From positions 1 through 41,846 of the forward strand of contig CAMWTK010000014.1 in assembly GCA_947177175.1 (NCBI GenBank): a stretch of DNA of 41,846 bases, read 5' to 3'. The position numbers and the translations under genes were made by a program. This document shows positions 6,500-14,813 of this stretch, in pieces (within the stretch, counting starts at the first letter, position 1; every line of letters begins with the position of its first letter). This DNA is from an uncultured Treponema sp. (GTDB lineage Bacteria; Spirochaetota; Spirochaetia; Treponematales; Treponemataceae). The notes below the pieces were generated by a model that saw nothing but the letters and a program-made list of their open reading frames with translations, made no database searches and was not told where the DNA came from.

Positions 6500-6868
6500 T
6501 TATCTATCCCGATATTGCCTTTTTTCACTAGCCAAGAGCCAATTTAGAATTATTAAAAACGGAATTAATGAAAAAGATACTTTAATAGATTTATCCAATA
6601 TACTCTGAATTATATTTGTTTCATAAATCTTACTCATACAGATGCATATTATATTAGAAAAGAAAAGCAGATAGACTATAAATATTGTCACTTTATATAT
6701 TTTTCTATCCTTTAATCTCCAAATATAAAGCCCAGACCATTTTAACAATAGAGATCTATTATCGCATCTTATTGTTTTATCTTTTTTTGATAATGTTCCG
6801 TTTATGCCCAGATTCAGAAAAAATAGTTGTATAAAAAATAATAGTAAAACACCTAAAATGTTTTCCAT
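6500..6868 (-). CDS. Small multi-spanning membrane protein of the AT-rich islet
   Basis: A 122-residue protein with three likely membrane helices (residues about 3-20, 60-80 and 96-112) separated by basic loops (SKKDKTIRCDNR, WRLKDRKIYK). GGAGGAG precedes the ATG at 6868. The base composition is strikingly AT-rich compared with the core genes, so it is probably acquired. The reconstructed stop of the upstream tandem-domain gene (6871) would be 2 bp before this start, making the two an operon. No family is recognised. Confidence 0.65.
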   Translation of the reverse strand: MENILGVLLLFFIQLFFLNLGINGTLSKKDKTIRCDNRSLLLKWSGLYIWRLKDRKIYKVTIFIVYLLFFSNIICICMSKIYETNIIQSILDKSIKVSFSLIPFLIILNWLLASEKRQYRDR

Positions 6869-6934
6869 AACTACTCCTCCAAATTCTTTTTTACATAATT
6901 TACAATTTCATCAATAACATTATCTCGGATTTTT

Positions 6935-7339
6935 TCAGGCAAATAATTTTTTCTTGCGCTTTTCAAGTGTTTTCCTTTCGTTTTCTGAAATCGTCTCGAA
7001 CCATTTTTTGAACCCTATGTTCAACGCAGCATAACCGACATACTTTCTTGTCTCTTCGTCAAAAACAATGCCGGAGCTGTTTGTGTTTTCGAATGTTTTA
7101 AATGTATCGCTTCCGAAAGTTGCGTCATATTTATTTGACAGGTCTTTATATTCGTCAATTGTCAGAACGACTGGATTAACTGGATACCATAAAAGAACGT
7201 TTCCTTTATAAACAGAATCAATTCCATCGTTTAATACAATCAGTTCAGATCCACTTGCTGCTTTACGCAAATAATCATTGAAAAAAAAAAACGTTCCTGT
7301 TTTTGTCGTATCCCAGAGAGGAATCTGATTTTTCACCAT
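6935..7339 (-). CDS. Second domain of a tandem-domain protein of unknown function (broken frame)
   Basis: 134 codons as read. The section from NDYLRKAASG to VFDEETRKYV aligns with the upstream ORF (7275-7694), sharing NP[IV][IV], FG[ST]DxFKxFEN and a VF. The first 20 codons overlap that ORF and are probably not natural. The two join in frame if the T11 tract at 7281-7291 has one T fewer. At the other end, after RKKK, a T6/A6 indel at 6947-6952 would restore NYLPEKIRDNVIDEIVNY and a stop at 6871, directly before the next gene. The protein is soluble and AT-rich, with unknown function. Confidence 0.55.
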   Translation of the reverse strand: MVKNQIPLWDTTKTGTFFFFNDYLRKAASGSELIVLNDGIDSVYKGNVLLWYPVNPVVLTIDEYKDLSNKYDATFGSDTFKTFENTNSSGIVFDEETRKYVGYAALNIGFKKWFETISENERKTLEKRKKKLFA

Positions 7340-7694
7340 CGAATTCCAGTCCGATTTTTTCGTAAAGATTTTTCTCGGCGATTTTAGACTTCTCTTTGTC
7401 CGCTACCGATGTGTACAGATAACAATCACTTGGCGCTATGGAAAGCATTTCCACACACAAAAACTCTTTTACTGCTTGAGAGAAAACGAGCGTATCTTTA
7501 CTGGAATTTTCAAATTTCTTGAATTCATCCGTTCCAAACAGGTGCTCGCATCTTTTTGAGATATGATTATATTGCTTTATGCTTATGATGATAGGATTCA
7601 ATGACTGTCCGAAAGAAAATCCATTGAATCCATTCGACAAAAAGATTGAATATTTTCCGTCTTTTGCCTCGTTTAAATTTTTATTCAGATACAT
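7275..7694 (-). CDS. First domain of a tandem-domain protein of unknown function (broken frame)
   Basis: 139 codons from an ATG at 7694, preceded by AGGGCGAA. About 85 residues are homologous by eye to the ORF that follows (shared pattern NPIIISIKQY against NPVVLTIDEY, FGTDEFKKFEN against FGSDTFKTFEN). It ends in RNVFFFQ at a run of 11 T. Removing one T continues the protein as FFFNDYLRKAASG into the second domain, giving about 250 residues plus a restored tail. No signal peptide or membrane segment is seen. Duplicated small soluble domains in an AT-rich islet recall immunity or antitoxin clusters, but there is no sequence proof. Confidence 0.55.
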   Translation of the reverse strand: MYLNKNLNEAKDGKYSIFLSNGFNGFSFGQSLNPIIISIKQYNHISKRCEHLFGTDEFKKFENSSKDTLVFSQAVKEFLCVEMLSIAPSDCYLYTSVADKEKSKIAEKNLYEKIGLEFDGEKSDSSLGYDKNRNVFFFQ

Positions 7695-7778
7695 AAGAAA
7701 TTCGCCCTACTTATATATTTCCAATTGCCACAAATAGCCATTTTTTATAAGAAAGATAACTCCACAACCTGTTTCGCA

Positions 7779-8144
7779 TTACCGCAATCGATAATCCAAA
7801 GGCATCTTATAATCACTCATATTATATGATAAACCTAGCTTTTTTAATTCCTTATAAAAATCTTCTTCCTCAGCAAATCTTATAACTTTTTGACTATCGA
7901 TTTCAAATATATAAAAATCATTTTTTCCATATCCATAAATATATCTATCTGTAATAATCCATTCGTAAACATTACAAATTACCTTTTTGTTTTTAGAATA
8001 TATATTATATGTATTACAGAAAGGTACTTGCCTTAATTTAAAATTTTTTGAAATATCAACTTCAAGAAATATAAATTTTTTGAACAAAAAAAATACACAA
8101 ATACAACTAAGTAAAATTAAAAGCGATATTATTTTATTTTTCAT
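7779..8144 (-). CDS. Membrane-anchored small protein of unknown function
   Basis: 121 codons from the ATG at 8144, which follows GGGGATT at normal spacing; an in-frame upstream extension to 8198 lacks a good ribosome-binding site. Residues 4-22 (KIISLLILLSCICVFFLFKK) form a single membrane anchor or uncleaved signal. A cysteine is present but no clean lipobox. The rest is a roughly 95-residue extracytoplasmic domain with repeated aromatic strands (YIYGYGKNDFYIFEID). AT-rich and not recognised. Confidence 0.6.
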   Translation of the reverse strand: MKNKIISLLILLSCICVFFLFKKFIFLEVDISKNFKLRQVPFCNTYNIYSKNKKVICNVYEWIITDRYIYGYGKNDFYIFEIDSQKVIRFAEEEDFYKELKKLGLSYNMSDYKMPLDYRLR

Positions 8145-8225
8145 ATTAATAATCCCCAAGAGACACCACCATCTAAAAAGGAAAACCGCCGTGACCATAA
8201 TCTTTCATCGGCGCACATTCCGGGG

Positions 8226-9395
8226 CTACGCGCCGACGACCTCGACCTGACCGTACTCGCAGAGCGCGTCCGCCACATGGGCATGCTCAAGCAGCTCCAG
8301 GTCTTTGCCCCGTTTCTTGTAGATGCGGATTTCGCCAAAGCCCGTCCCGCCACCGAGCACTTTGAGCAGCTTGCGCTCGCCTTCGGGGGCTTCGTAGTCG
8401 CGCACGAACATTTCCGCCGTCTTGCAGAAAATATCCACGTCAATCACCAGAGGCTTGCGGTGCACGCTGACCGTCCAGTGCAGTTTTTCGCCGTCAGCGT
8501 CAGGCGGCATGGGCGAGCAGTCATGGATTTCGGTAAAGCGGTCGAACAGGGATTTTTTGTGGATGCACAGCTCGTCGCCCTCAAGGTTGACGTACAGCCG
8601 CAGCGCACCCTCAAATTCACCGCTGATGGCAAAACACGATGCGGCAAGCGGCTTTCCCGTGATGAGGCTCGTCAGATTTGACGAGGAGATGTGCAGCGAC
8701 GGGGAGTTGAGCGACTCGCCCCAGCTGCGGTCAATATACCCCGATGATTTCCGCGGGGAGACGACGTATTCCACGCCGTCAATATGCACCACCCCCGCGA
8801 ACATCGCCTTTGCGCCGCCCGCAATCCAAACCGAGCCTTTCTTCTTGTACAGCGGCGCGGACGAGATGACTTTCTCATAACGCAGTGCCCAGTCCATCAC
8901 GCCGCTTGAGCACAGCAGTTCGGGACGCTCGCGGATTTCAGACGGCGCGACGCGGACTGCCCCCGTTATCCGATCCGCGCCGAACGTACAGTTTGACACG
9001 ACGAATTCGGCTTCATTTTTGTGCCAGGACAACTTGCTCGCCGCAAAAAAGGCGTTCAGCTGCTTGCCGTCCGCCCCGAACACGCCCGCCTTGACCAGCG
9101 CATACGACGGCTGCACGGCAAGCTCCGCGCCCGCGTTCTCCGCGGAAACCGTCCCGGCAAGCGCGTACTGCAAGTCCGCCTCCGAAAGCGAAAGCCGCGA
9201 CTTCTGCGCCAGCACCGGCTCTTTCGGGGATACGGCAGGATTTACCAAGTATAATTCGACGAAAAAAGCGCGCTCCTCGCCCGTCGTCTTGCTCATGCCG
9301 ACGAACGCATAGCGCCAGCGTTCAAAACCGTTATGGCACAGTTTCCCACGCAACAAATAATGATCGTATCGCTGATACTTTTTCGCCTTTGCCAT
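8226..9395 (-). CDS. Large soluble protein, possibly tocopherol-cyclase-like
   Basis: A 389-residue protein without signal peptide or membrane segments. GYIDRSWGESLNSPSLHISS near residue 230 resembles the G-Y-x-x-x-x-W-G segment of tocopherol cyclase/AttH-like lipocalin-fold proteins, and the beta-rich layout fits, but catalytic residues cannot be verified. The start at 9395 has AAAGGG upstream. It forms an operon with the 72-residue gene 23 bp upstream. No quinone or tocopherol pathway gene is nearby, so the substrate is unknown. The family assignment is tentative. Confidence 0.55.
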   Translation of the reverse strand: MAKAKKYQRYDHYLLRGKLCHNGFERWRYAFVGMSKTTGEERAFFVELYLVNPAVSPKEPVLAQKSRLSLSEADLQYALAGTVSAENAGAELAVQPSYALVKAGVFGADGKQLNAFFAASKLSWHKNEAEFVVSNCTFGADRITGAVRVAPSEIRERPELLCSSGVMDWALRYEKVISSAPLYKKKGSVWIAGGAKAMFAGVVHIDGVEYVVSPRKSSGYIDRSWGESLNSPSLHISSSNLTSLITGKPLAASCFAISGEFEGALRLYVNLEGDELCIHKKSLFDRFTEIHDCSPMPPDADGEKLHWTVSVHRKPLVIDVDIFCKTAEMFVRDYEAPEGERKLLKVLGGGTGFGEIRIYKKRGKDLELLEHAHVADALCEYGQVEVVGA

Positions 9396-9418
9396 AACGG
9401 AAACCCTTTCTCACGAAA

Positions 9419-9637
9419 TCAGTTGAAGAACGGCTTGAGCGCCTTGTTGAAATCGGTCTTTTCTTCGGGGGCATTGCTGTCAAGCCATTCAAAGCTTTCC
9501 ACGGCGGCTCGCTGCATGTGCTCGTACCAAATCTGGTACACTTCCATATCGAACGTGTCCCCCGGATAGGGCGCGCCCTGCACGCCGGAAACCAGCTGGC
9601 GCAACATCTGCACGCATTGTTCGTATTTTTTGCTCAT
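9419..9637 (-). CDS. Small conserved-looking protein of unknown function
   Basis: 72 codons, with AGGGAGG at ideal distance from the ATG at 9637. The protein is acidic and helical (FDMEVYQIWYEHMQRAAVES), with no cysteines beyond one and no membrane segment. It is first in a two-gene operon with the 389-residue protein. A promoter is visible at 9718-9746. Function not recognised. Confidence 0.6.
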   Translation of the reverse strand: MSKKYEQCVQMLRQLVSGVQGAPYPGDTFDMEVYQIWYEHMQRAAVESFEWLDSNAPEEKTDFNKALKPFFN

Positions 9638-9717
9638 AAGAAAACCTCCCTAAAAACGCGGCACCGCGGGATACCACATTCGTTCCTGCTGCTGATTCTA
9701 ACGTCCCGTATCGTCAT

Positions 9718-9746
9718 ATTATACAGGCAATCGGATAGTTTTTCCA
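9718..9746 (-). promoter_or_regulatory. Sigma-70-type promoter for the 9637/9395 operon
   Basis: Minus strand -35 TGGAAA (9741-9746), 17-bp spacer, -10 TATAAT (9718-9723). It lies over the last codons of the M16C protease gene, giving a leader of about 75 nt before the ATG at 9637. Confidence 0.55.
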
Positions 9747-12700
9747 GTACCCCGGCTGTTATTTCCGCAAATTATTGCGCGTTGTTTCTGCTCCCGCGCG
9801 AATTCTGCCAGCCGGACGAACGCCGCCTGCAATTCCTGCGGGGTCGCGGACAGCATCGCGCGCACTTTCTCCTCGCGGTCCTCGTCGCTCACGGCGTAAA
9901 GCATGCGCAGCAGCCCCGTCGCCCCGCGCCCGTGCGGCGAGCGCGGCTGGATATTCCCCGAATACGCCCCGACCACGGCCCGCTCCACCTCTTCCGCGCC
10001 GAGCAGCCGCCGCGCGCATTCTGCAAGGCAGGCATCGAACACGTCCGCCGATTTTTGCGGCGTGGGGTCGCGGTACGTGCTGAACACGAGCGACCGGGAA
10101 AGCGGCTCGGTATAGCAGAACGCGCCGTACGCGCCGCCAATCGTGCGCAGTTTTTCCCACAGGAGCGTGTTGGAAAGCCAGTGCGCGCAGACTTCTTCCA
10201 GCGCGGCCTCCTTCGTTCCGTACGGCGAGCAGGGTGTGCACTGCGCCGCAAAGCCCACCTGCGACGCGGCGGTCAGCACCTCCGTCCCGTCCGCCCCCAA
10301 ATCGGTCAGCGCGACAAACGATTCCGTGTCCGCCGCCGCAGGGGGCTTGAGCGACTGCAAGCCCGCGCGCCGCACGAACTCCGCGAGCCGTTCTTTTACG
10401 CGGGCAATGCCGCTCGCCTCCGCCGTAACGTGCACGAACGAGCCGCCCGCCTTGACGGCGGCGAACAGCGCGCGCAGCCGTTCCGCAACCGCCGCCGCAT
10501 CGTCCTTTGGCAGCCGGTGGAGCGTGAACAGCAGCGTCAGCCCGTTCCAGATTTCGTCCACGGCTTTGGTGCGCGAGGCAGTCCGCTTGGTACGGAGCGA
10601 AACATAGTCGTGCCCGTCGGGAATGACCGTCGCGCCGATGTCGTTGCGCAGCTCATTGATGATGTCCTGCACGCGCTTCGTGTCGCGGAAATCCGTCTGC
10701 GCGATGCAGTCGGAAAGCAGGTCGAGCGCGGGGGCGCATTCTTTTTCGAGCATTCCCATGCGGTAGACCAGCCATTCGCGGCTGACCCATGCCGTGCGGC
10801 CGGCGGCGATTTCTTTGGTCCGCGCGGATTCGCTCGTGTCCGACACGAGCAGGCTCACGGAAATGCCGCCCGTGTGCAACGCCGTCTGCTCCGCCGCCTG
10901 CGACCAGTCCAGGTCGCCCCAGCCCACCTCGGTCACGCTTTCGGCAAGGACTGGCAGCAGCGGATAGTCCTGCGCGGGAAGCACGTCCGTAGGAAAGCCG
11001 ACATCAACGTAGACAATGCCGTTGGTATGCTCGCAGTTGGTGAACAGCGGGAGCGGCTTTCCGTCCGTGCCGCGTATCAGGTCGATGTCCGTCGCAATGG
11101 TGTCCACGAGCGGCGAGCCGTCCTTCAGGAAATCCGCCGGCCTGATATGCGGCAGGCACGTGTCGTCCTCGCTCCGGCTCTGGAACGCATGGAGACGGTC
11201 ATTCGCCGCGCGCACGGCAGCCGCGTCCGTCTTTTTCAGCAGGGCGGCAATCAGCTGCTGCTCGGCCTTTTCGCGGCGGCGCGTGTACGCCTTGGTCGGC
11301 GTGACCAACACGAGCGAGCGTTTTTTGTTCTCCAGAAGCAGCTCCGCAATCAGCCGCTCAAGGTAGCCTTTCTGCGCGCGGATTTTTTGCGCGATGCGGT
11401 CAAACGTCGCGCGCAGGCGGAACGATTTTTGCAGGTCGTGCCCGTACAGCCATGCGTATATCGGATGGTTCATCAGGCGCAGCGCATACGGACCGTGCGT
11501 GCGCTTAATCTCGCACTGCGCGTACTCCATGCTCATCAGTGTCGCGTCAATATCCCCCTGCGGAATGCCGTCCCTGGCAAGCGCGGAAAGCGTGTCGATC
11601 ACCACCTGCTGCACGCGCCGCTCGCCGCCCTTTTTCACGCCGCGCAGCCCGACCGTCAGCATATACTGGTACAGCGAGCCGTCCAAGCCCGTCTGCGGCG
11701 CGATGTCCTCGCCCAGTCCGCTTTCGAGCAGGGCTTTTTGCAGGGGCGAGCCGTCATGGTTGAGCAGGATGCCCGCGAGCACCTGATACGCGAACGAAGT
11801 CTCGGCATCAGGGCAAGAACCGAACAGCCAGCTGACCAGCACGGTGCGCTTCCCCGACTCTTCCCCGCCCGCAGGACCTTCGCCGTACACCGTCACCGGT
11901 CCGGCAAGGGGCGCGGGCGTGACGGCCTGCACGAACGACGCGACGAGCGACTGCCGCGCCGATTCCGTCGTCCGCGCGGGATAGTTCCGTTGCAGGCGGT
12001 CAAGGAACTGCGCCTGCAAGAAATCCAGCTGCGTCTCCGTGGGAATATTGCCGTACAGGAATACGAGGCAGTTGTCGGGACGATACCACTGCCGGTGGAA
12101 GGCGACCAGCTCGTCGTGCGTGAGCGAGGGAATCGCCAGCGGGTCGCCGCCGGAATCCTTTTCGTACACGCTGCCTTTCAGCAGGCTGAGCGACGTGATG
12201 TCCGCCGCGACGCTCTCGAACGACGAATAGCTGCCTTTCATCTCGTTGTAGACCACGCCCTGCACCGACGGCGTGCCGCGCTCGTCCAGCTCCAGCCGGT
12301 ACGCCTCCTGCATGAAAATCTCCGGGTCGAGCCGGGGAAAGAACACCGCGTCGCCGTACACGCTCATCAGGTTGAAATAGTCCGCCCTGACCATCGAGCT
12401 TGCGGGGAACACCGTGCGGTCGGGGTACGTCATCGCGTTCAGGTACGTCTTGACGCTCTGGTTCGACAGCCGGATAAACGGGTCTTTGAGCGGAAACCGC
12501 TCCGAGCCGCACAGCACCGAATGCTCAAGGATATGCGCCGCGCCGTCCGCCTTTTGGTTGGGCGTACGGAACGCGAACGCGAAGAGATTCTCCTCGTCGT
12601 CGTTCAGCAAATGGAACACCTCAAGCCCGCTCTCGTGCCGCAGGTGAATGCCGACCGCATGGTAGTCCGCCACGGGAAACACACTCAGGACGGAGAACGC

Positions 12701-12754
12701 GCCGTGCGTGCCGCCCGCTTTCAAATTTGTTTTTGTCTCAGACATAGATTTCAT
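9719..12754 (-). CDS. M16C zinc metalloprotease, PreP-like
   Basis: A 1011-residue pitrilysin-family protease of the presequence-protease group, which degrades unfolded oligopeptides within a closed two-half chamber. The inverted zinc motif HILEH is at residues 74-78 (H74, E77, H78), and the distal zinc glutamate is probably E171 in YNEMKG. Upstream marker sequences such as KDPFIRLSNQSVKTYLNAMT and YPDRTVFP are characteristic of this subfamily. The length (about 1000) fits two M16 halves with the M16C-associated domain between. No signal peptide is seen, so a cytoplasmic location is expected. The ATG at 12754 overlaps the fliG stop by 17 bp (an internal ATG at 12745 is possible), so the two genes are cotranscribed. 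Confidence 0.92.
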   Translation of the reverse strand: MKSMSETKTNLKAGGTHGAFSVLSVFPVADYHAVGIHLRHESGLEVFHLLNDDEENLFAFAFRTPNQKADGAAHILEHSVLCGSERFPLKDPFIRLSNQSVKTYLNAMTYPDRTVFPASSMVRADYFNLMSVYGDAVFFPRLDPEIFMQEAYRLELDERGTPSVQGVVYNEMKGSYSSFESVAADITSLSLLKGSVYEKDSGGDPLAIPSLTHDELVAFHRQWYRPDNCLVFLYGNIPTETQLDFLQAQFLDRLQRNYPARTTESARQSLVASFVQAVTPAPLAGPVTVYGEGPAGGEESGKRTVLVSWLFGSCPDAETSFAYQVLAGILLNHDGSPLQKALLESGLGEDIAPQTGLDGSLYQYMLTVGLRGVKKGGERRVQQVVIDTLSALARDGIPQGDIDATLMSMEYAQCEIKRTHGPYALRLMNHPIYAWLYGHDLQKSFRLRATFDRIAQKIRAQKGYLERLIAELLLENKKRSLVLVTPTKAYTRRREKAEQQLIAALLKKTDAAAVRAANDRLHAFQSRSEDDTCLPHIRPADFLKDGSPLVDTIATDIDLIRGTDGKPLPLFTNCEHTNGIVYVDVGFPTDVLPAQDYPLLPVLAESVTEVGWGDLDWSQAAEQTALHTGGISVSLLVSDTSESARTKEIAAGRTAWVSREWLVYRMGMLEKECAPALDLLSDCIAQTDFRDTKRVQDIINELRNDIGATVIPDGHDYVSLRTKRTASRTKAVDEIWNGLTLLFTLHRLPKDDAAAVAERLRALFAAVKAGGSFVHVTAEASGIARVKERLAEFVRRAGLQSLKPPAAADTESFVALTDLGADGTEVLTAASQVGFAAQCTPCSPYGTKEAALEEVCAHWLSNTLLWEKLRTIGGAYGAFCYTEPLSRSLVFSTYRDPTPQKSADVFDACLAECARRLLGAEEVERAVVGAYSGNIQPRSPHGRGATGLLRMLYAVSDEDREEKVRAMLSATPQELQAAFVRLAEFAREQKQRAIICGNNSRGTGKTIRLPV

Positions 12755-14030
12755 CGTCCCGTCCTTTGATGACCATCACGCCGTCCTCCCAGGCGCGGCG
12801 CAGCGTGCTGAAAAACTGCGACGTGACCCGCTCGCAGTCGCCGCGCCGCATCGGCTTGCGCACCTGCTCCTCGTCCAAAATGATGGCGGCGCGGTTCTGG
12901 CTCACGTTGCCCAGGATTTTCCGGCGGAAGCCGTCGTCCTTTCCCGCAATCAGGAGCGCAAGGTCGCCGTCGCCCATCGTCCGCAAAAGCCCCTGCATAT
13001 AGCGGTCGTCCGCGCGCAGCACGTCGTCGCCCGTAAACAGCCGCTCGCGCAAATCCGCGCCGAGGTCAGGATCCTGCTCCGACAGGCGCGACAGGATTGC
13101 CTCCTCGTCGCCGGGCGACAGCTGCTTGAGGATCTGCGTGAGCGCGGCGCGCCCGTCAATGCCGTCCGACTGCTCCACCGCAAGCGCGCTGAGCTTCTCG
13201 CGCATCGCCGCGTCCACGCGCAGCACCACGTCGGGGCTGACCGTCTTGAGCCGGGCAAGCCGCATGACGACATCTTTCCGCTCGCCGTCGCCCAGTCCCG
13301 TAATCACGGCGGCGGCGGTCTTGGCGGGGAGATGGCTCAGGACAAGCGCACGAACCGCGCCGCCCTCGTCCCGCAGCAGCAGGGCGACTTTCTCCGCGTC
13401 CGCCTCGGAAAGGTACTCGAACGGCTTTCCGTCGGCGAACGGCACGGACTTTTGCAGCACCGCCGCCGCCTTTTCCGCGCCGAACGCCTTCTCCAGCATC
13501 GCGCGCGCCGTCTCCACGCCGCCGTCCTCGCGCGCTTTCTGCATGAGCGACTGGAATTCCGCCAGGATCGCCGCCGCCTCTTCCGGCTCGACCCGCCGGA
13601 TCGATGCCAGCTCGGGCACGATTTTCTCGATCTGCGCCTCGCCCAAATGCGGCATGATCTTTGCCGCCTCGTTCTCGCCAATCAGCAGCAGGAATTTCGC
13701 CACGCGGCGGTAGACGCTCTCCTTGCCGTCCGCCGTCCGCGCGGGAACTTTGAGCAGCCCGCCCTGCGCCAATGCCTTTGCCGCCGTCCGCTCCGCGCTC
13801 GCGCGGTCAATTGCGTCCGACACCGTGCTGTTTATCGTGCTTCCCCGGTACAACGGGCGCTGTTTCTCCGCGCGCTCCCCGTGCTCCGCCGTGGGCGCAG
13901 GCACTTTTTCCAGACGCGAAAGGAACGCCGCGTTCAGCGTCCTATCCCGCGCGTCGCCGTCCTTTGCCCGCTCGCCGTCGGACTTCGCCATGTTCTGATA
14001 CGCCCGCAAGCCCCTGTCCTGCAAATTCAT
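12738..14030 (-). CDS. fliG: FliG-family flagellar motor switch protein
   Basis: 430 codons from the ATG at 14030. A variable N-terminal extension of about 120 residues precedes a FliG N domain (RRVAKFLLLIGENEAAKIMP), a middle domain (EYLSEADAEKVALLLRDE) and a C-terminal torque domain (LFTGDDVLRADDRYMQGLLR, then FRRKILGNVSQNRA). The conserved D-D-R of the torque helix is present. Spirochaetes commonly carry two FliG paralogues. The long extension and divergent C-terminus (DEIYV) suggest the less conserved one (FliG1), acting at the cytoplasmic C-ring/MS-ring interface. Pairing with a protease rather than a flagellar operon fits that. A TATACT box ends 6 nt before this ATG, so the mRNA may be leaderless; an ATG at 13991 is the alternative. 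Confidence 0.8.
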   Translation of the reverse strand: MNLQDRGLRAYQNMAKSDGERAKDGDARDRTLNAAFLSRLEKVPAPTAEHGERAEKQRPLYRGSTINSTVSDAIDRASAERTAAKALAQGGLLKVPARTADGKESVYRRVAKFLLLIGENEAAKIMPHLGEAQIEKIVPELASIRRVEPEEAAAILAEFQSLMQKAREDGGVETARAMLEKAFGAEKAAAVLQKSVPFADGKPFEYLSEADAEKVALLLRDEGGAVRALVLSHLPAKTAAAVITGLGDGERKDVVMRLARLKTVSPDVVLRVDAAMREKLSALAVEQSDGIDGRAALTQILKQLSPGDEEAILSRLSEQDPDLGADLRERLFTGDDVLRADDRYMQGLLRTMGDGDLALLIAGKDDGFRRKILGNVSQNRAAIILDEEQVRKPMRRGDCERVTSQFFSTLRRAWEDGVMVIKGRDDEIYV

Positions 14031-14036
14031 GGGAAC

Positions 14037-14065
14037 AGTATAGCGGAAAGCGCGGATTTTTTCCA
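14037..14065 (-). promoter_or_regulatory. Promoter of fliG-protease operon, leaderless-type
   Basis: Minus strand -35 TGGAAA (14060-14065), 17-bp spacer, -10 TATACT (14037-14042). Only 6 nt separate the -10 from the ATG at 14030, which would place the transcription start at or next to the start codon. Confidence 0.5.
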
Positions 14066-14141
14066 CTGCGGCGCAAACCGCATAATATTTCATGTGTCGC
14101 AGAAAGACAAGCTGATTGTACTCACGTAATTCGAATAACAC

Positions 14142-14187
14142 ATCGAAAAACAATAATATTTTATCGTTTTTCGATAAAATATTATTG
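14142..14187. promoter_or_regulatory. Overlapping perfect inverted repeats, likely operator
   Basis: A 16-bp perfect inverted repeat (14151-14166 and 14172-14187, CAATAATATTTTATCG and its complement) surrounds a T5 loop. A second repeat, ATCGAAAAAC (14142-14151) with GTTTTTCGAT (14166-14175), uses part of the same sequence, so the two pairings exclude each other. The site lies upstream of the TATAAT of the DUF2975-XRE operon and between divergent promoters, as expected for an operator of the XRE regulator. Confidence 0.55.
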
Positions 14188-14195
14188 ACAAACGA

Positions 14196-14201
14196 TATAA
14201 T
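14196..14201 (+). promoter_or_regulatory. -10 box of the DUF2975-XRE operon
   Basis: TATAAT, 39 nt upstream of the DUF2975 ATG. No good -35 is found 16-18 bp upstream, where the inverted repeat lies, so activation or repression by a protein bound there is plausible. Confidence 0.5.
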
Positions 14202-14240
14202 CTTCGCTATGGTAAGACATCACCGCAAACGGAGGGCGGC

Positions 14241-14813
14241 ATGGGAATCAGGAAATGGAACAGGGGCATCCGCACGGTCGCGCGCATTGCCGAAATCATC
14301 TATTTTGTGCTGGCGGCAGCACTGGTCGCGCTTGCCGTCGCTTCGGTCGTGCGCGCGGACACGCTGGGCGGCATGATTATCCTGAGCAACGGCGGCGACG
14401 CTTCCGTAGGGACGAACGGCTTTGAGATTGCAATCGCCGACCGCGACGGGAACGCCATTCCGGCGGCGGTGACGCTGATTGCGGTCGTCGGTATAGTGAC
14501 GATGTTCTGCATGGCGATGATTTTCAGGAACATCCGCCTGATTTTCGCCGCCGCGCAGGGCGTATGCAGGACGGACGGCGCGCTGATTTTCACCCCGGAC
14601 ATCGTGCGCCTGGTGCGCGAAATCGGGACGTTCTGCATGGCAATCCCGCTCGCGGGCTTTGCCGCGCTCGCCGCCGGAAGGCTGATTATCGGTCCCGGAC
14701 TGGAAGCGAGCGTCCAGCTCCACGGGCTTGCGATTGGCTTTGCGGTGCTGTGCCTGTCGCGGTTTTTCGCCTACGGCGCGGAACTGGAGCACGAAGTGGA
14801 AGGGCTGGTATGA
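14241..14813 (+). CDS. DUF2975 integral membrane protein
   Basis: A 190-residue protein with four predicted membrane helices (about residues 15-38, 74-95, 125-148 and 160-180), typical of DUF2975 (YoaS-like) proteins. GGAGGGCGGC precedes the ATG at 14241. The stop overlaps the start of an XRE regulator (ATGA). This membrane protein plus small XRE regulator pair is widespread, but its biochemical role is not established. The regulator presumably controls the pair through the inverted repeats just upstream. Confidence 0.8.
   Translation: MGIRKWNRGIRTVARIAEIIYFVLAAALVALAVASVVRADTLGGMIILSNGGDASVGTNGFEIAIADRDGNAIPAAVTLIAVVGIVTMFCMAMIFRNIRLIFAAAQGVCRTDGALIFTPDIVRLVREIGTFCMAIPLAGFAALAAGRLIIGPGLEASVQLHGLAIGFAVLCLSRFFAYGAELEHEVEGLV

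Noticed and set aside
9419..9637. Antitoxin of a toxin pair with 8226-9395
   Set aside because: The downstream protein is 389 residues and beta-rich with no toxin motif; only a two-gene operon is supported.
9518..12769. Very long plus-strand open frame (about 1083 codons) opposite the M16C protease
   Set aside because: The translation is arginine- and alanine-rich with no domains; it is the antisense shadow of a GC-rich gene with a clear HILEH protease on the other strand.
12708..14129. Plus-strand open frame opposite fliG
   Set aside because: Antisense shadow; the minus-strand protein has recognisable FliG domains.
14185..14201. TTGACA followed by TATAAT
   Set aside because: The spacer is only 5 bp, so these cannot be one -35/-10 pair; only the TATAAT is kept.
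14209..14376. ATG 7 nt after TATAAT, apparently another leaderless ORF
   Set aside because: Its product is out of frame with DUF2975 and unlike a protein. The strong ribosome-binding site at the ATG 14241 explains translation; the ATG after the -10 may be chance.
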